From Myrmaecium sp. VS I D KN 1 (taxonomy: Eukaryota > Ascomycota > Dothideomycetes > Valsariales > Valsariaceae): a stretch of DNA of 64,000 nt. The notes under the pieces are model-generated. The model made no database searches. It was not told where the DNA came from and was given only the letters and a program-made list of their open reading frames with translations. The position numbers and the translations under genes are program-made. This document shows, in pieces, positions 44,740 through 56,288 of this stretch (the stretch's first letter is position 1; each line of letters begins with the position of its first letter). The stretch covers positions 200,830 to 264,829 of the forward strand of contig JADQAV010000022.1 of NCBI GenBank assembly GCA_019775845.1, read 5' to 3'.

Positions 44740-46665
44740 TCAAAACGGCACCAACCCCATCCCCGCCACCGCCGCAAACGAGCCCGCCCGCTCATCCGTC
44801 TCACGATCCGCCGCCGCCGTCGCCGCCGCGGTATCCTCCTCGCTATTCGTGCGGCTCAGCTTCGCCCCAAACGCGCTCTCCACCCGCGTCATCTCCGCGC
44901 CCATCATCTTGATCGACGGGTGCGAGCCGACGACGACGACGGTCGTGGTGGCCGTTTCGATCTCCTCCTCGTCGTGATGGCTGCTCGGCAGACCGGGGGC
45001 CGCCGACGTGATGGCGTCGGCGTCGACGTGATCCTCCGCAGAGGAGGAGGAGAAGGTGTTGGTCGAGACGGGGGTGATTTGGAGGCTGAGGTCCGGCGTC
45101 GAGCCGAAGGACCAGCGGTGCGAGTCGTCTGTGCTGGTGGTGTCGGTGCGGCGGCTGGACGGGCGGGAAGCGATGGCAGCGGCGGTAGCGGTAGCGGTGG
45201 GGTGGTCGTCCTCGACCGTGCTGCCGGACGGCGAGTCCAGCGCGGCGTCCTCAGGGATGGTGGCGATGTCGGGCTTCTTGAAGCCGTGCGCGTCGTAGCG
45301 GGGTGGGTGGCATTCGAACGGCACGAGCTGCTTGGTCTTGAAGTCGATCCGCCACCGCTTGCCCTCGGAGAAGCAGACGTCGCTCGTGCGTGGGCTGGTC
45401 GCGTTGAGGATGGGCGCGCACCGCTTGCGGTAGCGCATGCATTGGCCTTCGGAGAGGGCGTGCACCTCAAAGGGATAATGCTTGGTTTCTGGGTTCGATG
45501 GCGCCGTCGTCGTGACACGATAGGAGTCGGTCGGAGTCGCCGTGGGTGTGGTCGACGGCGTTGCGGCTGTCTCGGAGGTGCTGACCTCTGACGGCGGCCG
45601 CCGGGCGGGGAAGCTCACGTCGGCGGGGTCCAGGTCGTCAGCTTCCGGATCTGAGGCATGTTGCACCGCGTTGTCAGGCGTCGCCGAACTACTATGCGTC
45701 TCATTCTCGTGGGCTGGCGCCGGTTCCCGGGTCGAGTTGCCGGCCAGGTTGGGATACAGCGTCCGGATGATTCGTTCCTGCTCCTCGATCAGGCGTCTGC
45801 CCGCGGGAGACATGTTGTTCAGATTCGCCAGGTCGACCGATCGGGTGTCGAGCGTGTTGCGCGGGCGGCGGCTGCGGCGGGGGAGGCTACGGTATCGGGG
45901 ATCGCTGCGATCGTCCAGCGGTGGCGCAATGTCCACGGAGGCGCAGAGGCTCTCCACCCAATCAAGCAGCTGCTCCTGCGTCTCACAGCAGAACAACATC
46001 TGCTGTGTTTCCACCCGCACGCGGAACACAAACTCTCGTACGGGCTCGAAGAGTTGCGGATCGGTCTGGTAGACCTTGGCCCGCTGCGACGGTGGCACCA
46101 GATGCGCCAAGGGCGAGCGAGGGGTGAGCTCCGTCTTCCTAAAGTCCGTCGCGACACCGACCTCGGCGTGCTGCATCGTGAAGGATTGCAGCAGCCGGCC
46201 GGGGCAGGGCGTCCGCTCCTTGCGGAAGAGCCCGGGCGTCTTCACGTCGTAGAGGTTGAGCTGGGTGCCGCAGAGCACGGCGTAGACGTCGTGCCATCGC
46301 CGGTCGCGGGCGTACTCGAACGGGGTCGTGAATTCGGTCTTCACCGCCAGCACGCCCTCGCTCTGCACCGTGCAAAGGTAAGGCGGGATCGGCTCGAGGT
46401 CCGGCTCGATGCTGGAAACGCTGGCACATTGCTTGCGCGTGGAGACGGTCGTTGCGAATTCGTAGCTCGGCGGTGCGTCCGACTCGGCGACCGCCGCGTG
46501 GGTGTGGAACGTGTTGTGGTAGCCGTAAATCGGGGTCTGCGGGGATGCGGTTCCCGCACCGGTCCTTCCACTTCGTCTCGAATCGACGTTGTCGGTGGAC
46601 TGCGGTTCGGTCGGTTGACCATGCCACAGCCGGGAAACGGCTGGCAGAGACGGTGCCAATGTCAT
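44740..46665 (-). CDS. PH-domain protein
   Basis: One exon, 641 residues, ATG at 46665 (MTLAPSLPAV). A pleckstrin homology fold covers roughly residues 94-245. It starts with IPPYLCTVQSEGVLAVKTEF and WHDVYAVLCGTQLNLYDV, has a variable loop, then FVFRVRVETQQMLFCCETQEQ and the closing helix LLDWVESLCASVDIAPP. The following RSDPRYRSLPRRSRR is basic. A second ordered patch at about residues 405-470 (FEVHALSEGQCMRYRKRC, WRIDFKTKQLVPFECHP) precedes an acidic, Ser/Thr-rich tail. It is typical of ascomycete PH proteins of unknown role that bind membranes or phosphoinositides. The long tail may be regulatory. Confidence 0.8.
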   Translation of the reverse strand: MTLAPSLPAVSRLWHGQPTEPQSTDNVDSRRSGRTGAGTASPQTPIYGYHNTFHTHAAVAESDAPPSYEFATTVSTRKQCASVSSIEPDLEPIPPYLCTVQSEGVLAVKTEFTTPFEYARDRRWHDVYAVLCGTQLNLYDVKTPGLFRKERTPCPGRLLQSFTMQHAEVGVATDFRKTELTPRSPLAHLVPPSQRAKVYQTDPQLFEPVREFVFRVRVETQQMLFCCETQEQLLDWVESLCASVDIAPPLDDRSDPRYRSLPRRSRRPRNTLDTRSVDLANLNNMSPAGRRLIEEQERIIRTLYPNLAGNSTREPAPAHENETHSSSATPDNAVQHASDPEADDLDPADVSFPARRPPSEVSTSETAATPSTTPTATPTDSYRVTTTAPSNPETKHYPFEVHALSEGQCMRYRKRCAPILNATSPRTSDVCFSEGKRWRIDFKTKQLVPFECHPPRYDAHGFKKPDIATIPEDAALDSPSGSTVEDDHPTATATAAAIASRPSSRRTDTTSTDDSHRWSFGSTPDLSLQITPVSTNTFSSSSAEDHVDADAITSAAPGLPSSHHDEEEIETATTTVVVVGSHPSIKMMGAEMTRVESAFGAKLSRTNSEEDTAAATAAADRETDERAGSFAAVAGMGLVPF

Positions 46666-49600
46666 GTGTAGGGCGAGGTGAAGGATATGTGAGATCGTAG
46701 GAATATATATAATCGGATGTGGTTAGAATCCCAAGCCCGACCTGTCGCGTAGAAGTAGAGTCGGGTTCGGAGGAGGATTGATTTCTTTCGGTTTGTCCTG
46801 TTACACGAGAGGAAAGCTGGATGTCATTGCGCTGCAATGGCAGGTGTTGGAAGTTCGAGGTGGAGGTGGAGGTGGAGGTGAGGAGTAAGAGAATCGCAGA
46901 CAGGACAAGAGGTCAATCGGAGAAGGTATCGGAGGGGTTTCAATGGAGGGGGTTTCTGTGAACGCAAAGAAAGAGAGGGATGGTCAGAGCATGTTCCCAG
47001 GAAGTTATAAATTTAATAAAAAGGCAGGTAAAAGTAGCGTGGACGGGAAAACGCGGGTTTTGTGCGCCCATGGAAGAGGAAGAGAAACTGGGAGTTTGGG
47101 TGAGCGGAGGGCGCCGTGCGCTGGGCAGCGCCAGCGACGACCTCCCTTTAGCTCTCCCGGGCGTACTCCGTACCTTGGTTGGCACGAGGGGCCAGAAACA
47201 AGAGGGGGGGAGGGGGGAGGAAGGGCTGACGTCGGCCTAGAATAATCACTGACTGACTGACTGCCTTATCACTACACCTCGGAGCAGTAAATAGCAGCAG
47301 CAGCAGCGCAAGAGCGATGGGGGGAGTCGGTGTGGATGTGTTCGCGCCTCAGGTTAGATTTGTCTGGTGCAGGCGAACGGCGAAACACTGGATGGATAGG
47401 CAGTTTCGTTTGATGAGAGGAGAGAGGGGTGCGGGCGGGTGCGTAACGTTATTATGTGAGAGGGGGAAGATGCTTGCGGGAAGCGTGTCAAACATGCACG
47501 CAGGAAGCAATATAGGGCTCGAGCAACGACGACAGCAACATTACAGGAGACGGGACATGCACGTTTTCAAGGCGGGCGGGTGTTGGTGATCCTCGGCCCG
47601 CCCGCCATCACACACACACTCTCTCTCTCTCTCTCTCACCAACTACTAGTTACCTAGGTACAAAGTCACTACTACTGTGAGAGCGTGAGAAGTGTGCCCG
47701 CCGAAGACGAACGAAGAACAGCTGGACGTCGAATGCATCCACTCTCTCCCGATCGCAAGACCGGCACGGGGGGTGGGCAGTGGGCGAGGGGGGGCGCCCG
47801 GCGGGAGCAGGGAGAATTCTAGATCGCCGGGGCGCAGCTCGACCCTCATTGGTCGAACCCCACACGCTCTCACGCCAGACACGGGGCGCGGAGCCCCTGC
47901 CAAAAATCCGCTCGCACATGAACGGAAGAGGCTGGTCGAAGGGCACCTTGGGCCTTGGCTGGTTGGTGGTGGTGGCACCGCCGAAAGAGGAGCCGTCATG
48001 GGAGCCGATGCGTTTCTCACTCAGCGGGGGGGGAAGGGTTACAGGAGCGCTAAATGCCCGGCGAGATGTGCCCTCGTGAGAGATGGAAGAGAGCAGAGGG
48101 AAAAAAAGGGCCAGAGCAGTCGCGAGACAAACCCCTTTTTGCTCTAGTGATCCTTCATCGACGGTGAATTTAGTCAACTCATCTATTTACTGTTTACCTA
48201 GGCGACCGTCCGACTGGGGGAACATGTGAAAGAAGGAGTGAGCGAGGCGGGAGTCGTCCTGGGCTGTCCCCTCAGCTTCATTCCGCCCTGCCCGCGGACG
48301 GGAACAGTGAAGACGGGGGAAGTGAGGGGAAAAGCAAAGAGAGGAGCTGAAGCAGACCACCAGCCATAATGTAGCTATAGCAGTGCTCTCTATTAAATGA
48401 TCACGACGACGGTCGCATAGCGAACGATACTGCAGTCGCATACTCGAGCGAACATCGCCATGCACATGCACCTTATGCGCAGATCCTCCCTCGGAGTGTC
48501 CTAAACTACACTCATCAGCTTCCCATCATTTCCAGGACGCACATACATCATCAACAGCACACCTCACACTTCATCTTCACCACAACTCTCCCTCCCATCG
48601 ATCGCCCGAGCGAATTCCCTCGCCGTCCGATGATGAATATCGGGGTCGGGGTCAGACCTGGAAAATCAGGGACTCGCCCATCGCACATCCATCGGCACTT
48701 GCCGAAGCGAACAAGCCAGACAGATCACGAGGAAGGGGGAGGCAGACAGGCGATCGATCCGATGCAGAAAACAGCGCGCGTGAGAACGACCTCAAAAAGC
48801 AGAAGAACGGAAAGTAGAAGAAGCAGAAGAAGAAAGCGCGCAGCTCCTCGTCGCATCGAAATCGCAAAGACGATCGCGAAAAACGAAGTGCATCCAGCGC
48901 TTTCTTCTCCTCTGACAGCCTTGGCCCTGCCTCACTCCCTCGACTCGGCAAACTCCATCCCCATCTTTCTGCCCTTCCGGGCACACCCTCGAAAATCCCG
49001 CACCTTACCCCATAGTACATTAAATCCTACCTATTACACCGAAGACGAATAAATAAACGATGTCAGCAATGCATGCATAGCATGCACACCTAGCATGTGT
49101 CGTAACTTACATAAACGACATCATTCTCTCGTGACACCCCGCCCCCTCCAATCCCCTCCTCCAATCATGCCCTCCGCGGAAAGCGATGGAGGCTCAGCTA
49201 GATGGAGTTGGAGATGGAGATGAGAAGAGAAAGGGGTGGGGTGACCGTCGTGCGTCGCGTCGCGCTCGGATGACTTTATGTCCTCTCTTCCTCTTTGGAT
49301 AGGGGGGAGTTGGTAAGTTACAGTTTAGAAGCAGCATAACGTCATGTAAATGCAAGACCTCCCGAAACATGGCGCCTTATCGTTCATGTGCATGCCCTGC
49401 TGCGCCTCTGCTGCTTGATGAGGCACCGCCTCATATTGTATTGCACAGAGAACATGAGGTATGGAGTAGGTCCGTAGTTATCGCATGACAGACAAATGGG
49501 AATCCTACCATCGACATCTACATTACCTACCGTCTTCCTTAATGCTGTAACTTTTCCCAGCCACCCTGTGAACGTCATCCTCATCCCGTGATGCCGAACG

Positions 49601-50528
49601 AAACCCGCCCGATACCCGACCGACATGCCTTTCACTCTCCATGTCCTCCGTACCGAACCGATCCGACCCGACACGACCGAGATACCTACTATCTTACCCG
49701 CCGTGCCGCCCGATAGATACGATCTCTCTCTTCGTTGAAGGACGGGAAGAAAGCAGACAGACGTCATCAACTACTACGCAGGTCGGGAAGGTAGATAGGT
49801 ACCGTATGTATAGTAGGTAGACAGAGGTTGTCCAGCCAACCCTCCAAACCACTGCATGCGTGCGGCAGCATGAAAGCAAACAAAACGAAATGACAAACGC
49901 ATAAACACCGCATTCACGCACTGTACTGCACCGCCACGGATGATATAACCCCCCCTCCCCCCTCCCCCCTCCCCCTATTACGTCGCAGAGGGGACTGCCT
50001 TGAGTGAACGGGAAAGGCCACGGCGCGCTCGAGGCATCTTGCGGAGCCAGGGGAGGCGGAGATGACGATGACGGCGGGGACGGTGGGAGCATTTGCAGCA
50101 TAGCCACCGCACGTCCACATCTCGGTAAGTACAGCGCAACGGCCCGTCGCGGCGGCCGGCGGCGACTTTGATCCTTCCATCCTTCCATCTATATGTCTAT
50201 GTCTATAGGAGGGTAGGGCGAGATAGGGCGAGATAGGTAGGAGGGTGAATTAGGGATTGGGGATTGGGTGTTCTGGCGAGGAGCGTAGGGCTGAGCGGCT
50301 TCTTTTGTGTGTGTGTGTGTGTGATTGTATGCGTACATACTACTGTATATTTGATATGGATATGGGTTGACTGATTGGCGGACTTCGTCCATTTCTTCGC
50401 CTTTTGCATGTGCGTATGTCGTAGGAAGGCGGACATCTTCCATACCCTCCATACCCTCCATACCCTCCAGGGAAGAGAACTCGAAAAGGAAGAGTAGCAA
50501 CCCCCAACACCACCCTCCATCTTTCCTT
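46666..50528. other. 3.9-kb gene-poor region
   Basis: No supported gene. Contains a GTGGAG repeat near 46858-46877, the CA/CT microsatellite at 47606-47639, a C-rich run at about 49950-49977, a GT run at about 50305-50322, and a threefold TACCCTCCA repeat at about 50443-50468. The left edge is the PH-gene promoter. Confidence 0.45.
47606..47639. repeat. Compound (CA)n(CT)n microsatellite
   Basis: An ACACACAC run passes directly into a CTCTCTCT run. Confidence 0.9.
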
Positions 50529-52440
50529 CTACCCCCCAAACGCCTCCCTCAACACCCCCTCCGCCCACTCCCCCTCCACCAACCCCTCCTCCACCATCAA
50601 CCCCAACACATCCGCCACCCTCTCCGGCCGCACATCCACGCTCACCCCCCTCACCCTCCCACCCCCCTCCATGACCGCCACAACCCACGCCTTCACCCTC
50701 GCCTCCTCCCTCAACTCCGCCTCCTCCATCCCCCCCGCCAACCGGTCCGCCCCCCGATAATACACCCCCGCATTGCGGCGCAGGACGTCCGCGCTGCCGG
50801 CGGCGACGGATGCCGGCACCGCCGCCGGCCACCGCGCGACGAGCAGGTGTCGGTGCAGCTCCGCGTCGCCGCGGGCGAGGTAGATGGCGGCTTTGCTGGT
50901 CGGGGCGGGGCCGGCGGGGGCCTGCGCCGCGCGGCCGAGGCTGTCTTGCGCTTGGGTGAGGGCGTGCCAGCGGGTGCGGAGGGTGGGGGTGGAGGGGGAC
51001 AGGGTGCTGATGGTGCTGGCGAGGCTGAGGAGGGCGTCGGCGTGCGCGCTGAGTGTGTCGGCGGTGGGTGGTGGGGTGTTCGTGGGGCTGGTGAGGGGGG
51101 CGAAGGCGTTGGTGATTTGGCTGAGGGCGGTGGAGGGGGGGAGGAGGTTGCGGATGACGGATGTGGTGGCGGAGGTTGCGGTGTAGTTGGCGATGGCGAG
51201 GGAGGCTTCGGCGGCGGCGGCGGCGCGGGGGTTGGTGGGTGTGTTGGTGTCGGCGGCGGTTGGTGTGAAGGTTGTGGTGGTGGTGGAGATGGAGAGGGTG
51301 GGGCCGGAGGTTGAGGGTACGGCGGCGGCGGGGTCTGCGGGAGCGGACTCGGGGATGAGGGAGAGGTAGGCGGGGATCTTCTCGTTGATGAGAGTGTTGG
51401 CGAGGGCATCGATGGCGTCGACGTTGTCGGTGCCAGCGCGGCCGGCGGTTTCGAGGAGCGTGGTGAGTGCTTGTAGCTGGGCGAGAGCGGTCTCGAGGAT
51501 CTGTTCTGGGGTGACGGGTTCGACGATGCTCGCCCATTGCTCGGGCTGCTCGGACTCTGGGTCTTCGCCCATTGCGGTGTCTTCCTCAGCTGGGATACTT
51601 GCTTGAGCTGGCTCCGATGTTTCGGCTTCGCCCGCTTCTTGCATCTGCGTCTGCATCTCCTGGTAGTCCAGCTCCTGGCGAGAGAGGCAGGAGCTGAACA
51701 ACTCGACGGCCTCGTGGAGGTACTTGATGGACTCCGGCGGTTCGGTTACCTCGGCGAGGGACGTCAGCACCTGCGCGGTGTTGAAGAGGATGTCGGGGTT
51801 GTCCTCCTTTAGGTGGAGGGCGTGACGGTGAGAATCCAGCGTCTCTCGCAAGAGGGATTCGGTGTCTCCGAATACCGCGGCAACGCGAGGATCTTGCGAG
51901 ATTTGAAATTGAAGAAGGCATCTGATGTGTGGTTAGACAGGTACGGTAATCCTTTCAAGCCGCTGGTCGTTGCCTAGATGGCCGGTGTGGTAGATAGAAG
52001 GAATGAAACGAACGGTGAGTGATAGACTGAGTGCTGAAAGAGAAATGGGCATGAAAACACGCAGGCTTAAACACAATGAAGATTATCATGCACTTGGACC
52101 ACACAACAACGAGAAAGAAAAGGATTTACTTGTTATACGCCAGATCAAACGACTTCGGATACTTCCTCAAGCCCGCATCGTACGTATCGATCGCGCGCTG
52201 GAAGAAGCGCTTGCACTTCTGGACGTCGCCCGCCCTCCACTTGCCCGCCGCCTTCTCGTGCTCGTCGGCCAGCTCCAGGAAGTCATTTTCGGTCTCCGGC
52301 GCCTAGAGGGGCAACCAAAAGAATGTCAGTCAGCAACCGCTGAACTCGCTGGGTTGGTTACGGTAGGGATGTTGACTTACGTCAGCCTCTTTCTTCCCGT
52401 GCTTCGGCTTCGGTTTCAGGAACTGCTTTGGTTTGGGCAT
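50529..52440 (-). CDS. TPR-type helical repeat protein
   Basis: Three exons on the minus strand: 52381-52440, 52130-52302 and 50529-51921, 541 residues. Introns of 78 and 208 bp. Starts MPKPKQFLKPKPKHGKK, a basic nuclear/ribosomal-type tail. TPR-like helices follow: FLELADEHEKAAGKWRAGDV, FFQRAIDTYDAGLRKYPKSF, then LLRETLDSHRHALHLKEDNP, DILFNTAQVLTSLAEVTEPP and YLHEAVELFSSCLSRQELDY. After an acidic linker (EEDTAMGEDPESEQPEQW) comes another helical part with ILETALAQLQALTTLL and a Thr/Ala-rich low-complexity middle. Helical pairs continue to the C-terminus. The basic N-terminus, TPRs and acidic stretch recall ribosomal-protein chaperones such as Acl4, but I cannot establish that. Confidence 0.75.
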
Positions 52441-52869
52441 GTTTGAGAATCCAGGAGGTCAATTCAATTCGTTTACTTTGTTCCTGGAGCTCTGTGTCTG
52501 AATGAGGTCGGTACGATGAGGCTCTGAAAGGGAATTTCTTGGCTTGGCGGTGGAGCTTTCATTCCATCAACGATCATTCCCACCACACGCCAGCATGTCA
52601 GTGGGGAGTTGATAATCCCCCAGGGAAAGGCAGCGAAAGCAAGATGCCAACGTGATCCATCAAGCTTTTCCAAAGTAGTCGCGTGCCTCCCATCCCCTCC
52701 CAGATCGCCGTCTTCCCCCTTCACAAGCCACCCACGTGACACCGCGCTCCCGTATTAAACGCGTCTCCGCGCAACCGACCTCCATACACCACATCCATCA
52801 TTCACGTCCACCAACCCTCTCATCCATCCATACCCAACTGGGCCTCATATCGCCATCGCCATATCCAGA
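52441..52869. promoter_or_regulatory. Divergent promoter of the TPR and methyltransferase genes
   Basis: 429 bp between two divergent starts. CGTGAC at about 52735 is the only suggestive regulatory site, and it is weak. Confidence 0.4.
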
Positions 52870-53298
52870 ATGGCAATCACCCCAACCAACCACGTCACCC
52901 CCTTCCAAGAGCGCGTCTACGCCCTGCTGCAACAGATCCCCCCGGGCCGCATCAGCTCCTACGCCGCGCTGGCCGCGGCGCTGCACTCCTCCCCCCGCGC
53001 GGTGGGCGGCGCGCTGAAGCGCAACCCGTTCGCGCCCGAGATCCCGTGTCATCGGGTGATTGGGAGTAGTGGTGTGAGTATGGGATGGTTTTGCGTGGTG
53101 GAGGTGTGAGTGCTGACAAGGCATGGGGGTTAGTTTATTGGGGGTTTTCAGGGCGAGTGGAGGAGGGGGGTTGTGAGGGGGTCGGGCAGTTGGGAGAGGA
53201 AGAGGGCGCTGTTGGAGGGGGAGGGGGTGCGGTTTGATGAGAGGGGACGCTTGGTGGATCGGGGGAGGTGGTGGAGGGAGTTTAGGGTGAAGGGGTAG
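52870..53298 (+). CDS. Short O6-methylguanine-DNA methyltransferase-type protein
   Basis: Exons 52870-53073 and 53152-53298, 116 residues. The 78-bp intron has a GTGAGT donor and TTTTCAG acceptor, and it lies directly after the active-site motif. The protein is the DNA-binding/active-site domain alone: FQERVYALLQQIPPGRISSY, SSPRAVGGALKRNP (helix-turn-helix with the Arg finger), then EIPCHRVIGSSG with the alkyl-acceptor Cys at residue 60. After the splice come GGEWRRG and RKRALLEGEGVRFDERGRL, the usual end. The N-terminal domain of full-length MGMT is absent, so the size is that of the alkyltransferase-like proteins (Atl1, about 108 residues). Those have Trp in place of the Cys, so this may be a true suicide methyltransferase or a hybrid. 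It acts in nuclear DNA repair. It shares a promoter region with the TPR gene. Confidence 0.85.
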
Positions 53299-53479
53299 GG
53301 GGTGGTGGTTAAGTGGCTTTTCTTCTCTCTTCTGGAGTATGGAGTGGGATGGCGTTTTGTGGCATGTGTGACGGATGAGGGGCGAAAATTTTGATACGGA
53401 TGTATATTTGGTGTATTGGCCGGCATCTCTCCATCGCCTTCAGCGGATCTTTTCCTGTACCCTTCCACGCATATATCGG

Positions 53480-55262
53480 TCATTTCCCAAGTTCTAGCTT
53501 CTTCATCCCCCCCGTCACCTCCTTCTCCTCCACCCCAGCTTCCCACCGACACCTCCGACACATGCACAACCCCCCCAGCGCCCCCGCCGCCCACTCCCGC
53601 CGCTCCTTCACCGGCAAGCCAACATCACAATAATGCCCCAAAACCTCCTCATCCTTCCTCAGCCCCTGCCAGCACGCCACCCGCTCCCGCTCCCCCTGCC
53701 TCCCCACCCACTGGACCCGCTCCTCCGGCGTCCGGACCCAGAAGCACATGCTCCCCTCCCACGCCCACCGCACATTCGGATCGCAATCGTGGTTCGCCAG
53801 GCACCACAGCGGATGCACGGCGCCGACCTCGGGCCGTCCGTCGGGGCCCTGCCGCGCGCTCGCCGTGCCGCGGAACTTGGCGTACAGCGTGTTGAGCACC
53901 CAGCCGTCATATCGGCCGCCGTTGTCGAAGATGTTGCGGTCCATCTTCTCCAGCACGTGCAGGGGGAGGAAGAGGTGGGCGGTCGGGGACCAGGGGAGGG
54001 TTTTTTGGGCGGTGGCGAAGGACGGCGGTGCGGGGGTGGCGGCGAAGGTGTAGTCGCCCCAGATGTATTTGACTTCGCGCAGGGTGAGCGGGTGCACGTC
54101 TTGCGTCTCGGCCATGGCCATGGTCCGGATGAGGAGGAGGGAGTAGAGGGCGTCGGCGGCTTCGGCGGCGGGGGCGTCGCGCGCGATGGCTTCGACGTCG
54201 GCGCCGCAGAGGGCGGGGTGGTAGGTGGTTTGGGCGAGGTCGTGGCAGGTGGGGCTGCAGAAGAGGGTGTCGTCGCAGTCGAGGCAGGGCGTCGGTTGGG
54301 GGGAGGTGTCGCTGGTGGAGGAGGGGAGTCGGGCGCTGCAGGCGTCGCAGAAGGTGTCGTGTAGGCGGCTGGTGGCGGTGAGGAGAGAGCGTTCGTTGAG
54401 GATCTCCTCGCCGGCGGGGATGTCGGTGGCGGCGAAGACACCGAGCTGCTTGACGGTTTTTGGTGTCCCGTCGCTGGCGACACCGTCGGAGGAATCGGTG
54501 AGGAAAGGGAGGTCGGTCGCGCGGACTTCCAGTTTCGGCGCGATCAGACGCAGTTGGGAGTTGAGGTCCTCGAGGGATTCGGCGGAGAAGCGGTCGGGCT
54601 CGTAGGTGTTCCAGGAATACAGTTCTCGTCGCACGAAGCCGCGGTCCGGGTAGTCGTTGACGTCGATCTTTTCGTTGTCCCAGTCCCAGCCGTGGCGGGC
54701 GAAGTAGGAGCGGAGCGCGGCATCGATTTGAGATTTGATTTCTTTGAGCTCCGGGATTTCCGGATGGGCTGTTAGGCCTCGTGTGCAGTACTCGTAGGCA
54801 CTCTTGAGGCAGCCGATTGTGAGGAAATTTTTGGCGAGTGAGGTGTATCTGGAAGAGCTTAGTATGGGTGAAAGAGTCTGTGAAAGTGACCATCTAAAGC
54901 GCGGAAGGACATGAAAAGGAATGGGAGCGGAGAGTGGGACAGTGGGCACCCTACACTGAAATCGACCAAAGAGCTCGAGCCTGGTCTATGGCTTCTTCTT
55001 CTTCTTCTGGCTCTTCAACATCCGTACGAAGCTGACCGCTCTCGCTAATGGCAATCTTCGCCGCCTCGACGGCTTCTTCATGATATTCCCCGCAATCATC
55101 CACAATCTCGTCGAGGAGCAGCAGCGCCTTATACGCTTCGCCAGCCGCAAGGTCAGGATATCCGAGGTCTTCGTATGATTTCACAAGTCCAAGCCGGAGA
55201 TCTACTCTATACGGCTCATCTACCACTCTTCCAAGCTCTTTTTCTATGTCGTGATTCGCCAT
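53480..55262 (-). CDS. MYND/SET-domain protein (SMYD/Set5-like)
   Basis: Exons 54955-55262 and 53480-54848 on the minus strand with a 106-bp intron, 558 residues. Start MANHDIEKEL at 55262; an in-frame ATG further up is possible. The N-terminal ~180 residues are helical with TPR-like repeats (LGLVKSYEDLGYPDLAAGEA and SLAKNFLTIGCLKSAYEYC). The SET region starts near GVFAATDIPAGEEI, is split by a MYND-type zinc cluster (FCDACSARL, CLDCDDTLFCSPTCHDLA, HPALCG, about residues 272-322), and has the NHDCDPN motif at about 457 and GHYCDVG. A CMCRRC post-SET Cys cluster follows. These are the parts needed for a protein-lysine methyltransferase. Substrate not predictable. Confidence 0.85.
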
Positions 55263-56288
55263 TGGCCGCGTTTTGATAAAGGAGAGAATGTACTCCGTAC
55301 ATTCAACGACAAAATGAAGAAGATGCGGGCTTGCCACCGAAAGAGAGCTCTCTTCTGTGTCTGCGAGATAATGTTCTACAACAGGCCCTTGGCGATAGAA
55401 AAGTTGTTGAAATTATGTATAATTGCTGATGTAGAAATTCACGTATCTGGACTTGATACTGCGTGTTGAAATTTTCCTACACGAGATTGACCAATGGCGG
55501 ATGTTATACAGCGTTTCAAAAGAACGTCCGTTGGTGTTCTAATTCCTTGGCGTGGATCGATGCATTGACAACTCGCGGCGTAGACATCCGACCTCTGGAA
55601 TACGTCACAGTCCAGCGTCCCAAGGATAGCCTCAGTCCTTAAGCTTGATGCAGGTGTCTGAGAATTGCGCATTCGATCTGTATGTAGTGGCGCCAGTCGT
55701 CGTACGCAAAGTGACGACGAAGCCGACGACAGCGCGACGTTGAGTTTCTACACCGGCGTGTTTCGTACCTTGCGTTCTGCTTCCTCTTCACTCTTGTCAA
55801 TCACATGTCAAAACGATTATAGTATCCTTATTGTTTTCTCTTACGCACTTGTTGTCTCGTTTGAAAAGCAGTTTACTTCTTTATAAGAACGGTTCATCCT
55901 CTTCCTTTCTGTCCAGTCGAACTTCACTTCAAAATCGTTTCCCACAAGACCCTACAGCAAAGTGTCAACTGCACCGAAGCAGGCTTCCTGGTAATTGTGC
56001 CATATCGCTTTTCGACTTATTTTTTCGGGAAGCTTGCTCTCAGTGGTATTGCATCCCTCCTGGGGAAACTTGCGTACGCACGGTCGAGGCGCGCATCTAC
56101 GCGCGCATCTACGCGACCAATCGTCTACGACCGGCTGCAATCTGGTCACAGTGTTGGCCGCCACCCGTACACCTCACCCAAACGCACGCTGCCGTTCGAA
56201 ATACACATTTGGCCTCTAAGAGCCCCCGTCTTGAATATCGCCGCTTACATTATCGGACTCTACCGCTTCTGTGCAGAGCAAGTTCCCA
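55263..56288. other. Divergent intergenic region
   Basis: About 1 kb between two divergent starts. A CGCGCATCTACG direct duplication lies at about 56091-56113. No coding sequence recognised. Confidence 0.45.

Noticed and set aside
45658-46671. 337-residue plus-strand frame over the PH-domain gene
   Set aside because: Shadow frame of biased composition; the minus strand has a clear PH fold.
50203-51537. 444-residue minus-strand frame overlapping the TPR gene
   Set aside because: His/Arg/Pro-rich alternate frame of the same GC-rich exon, running into noncoding repeats.
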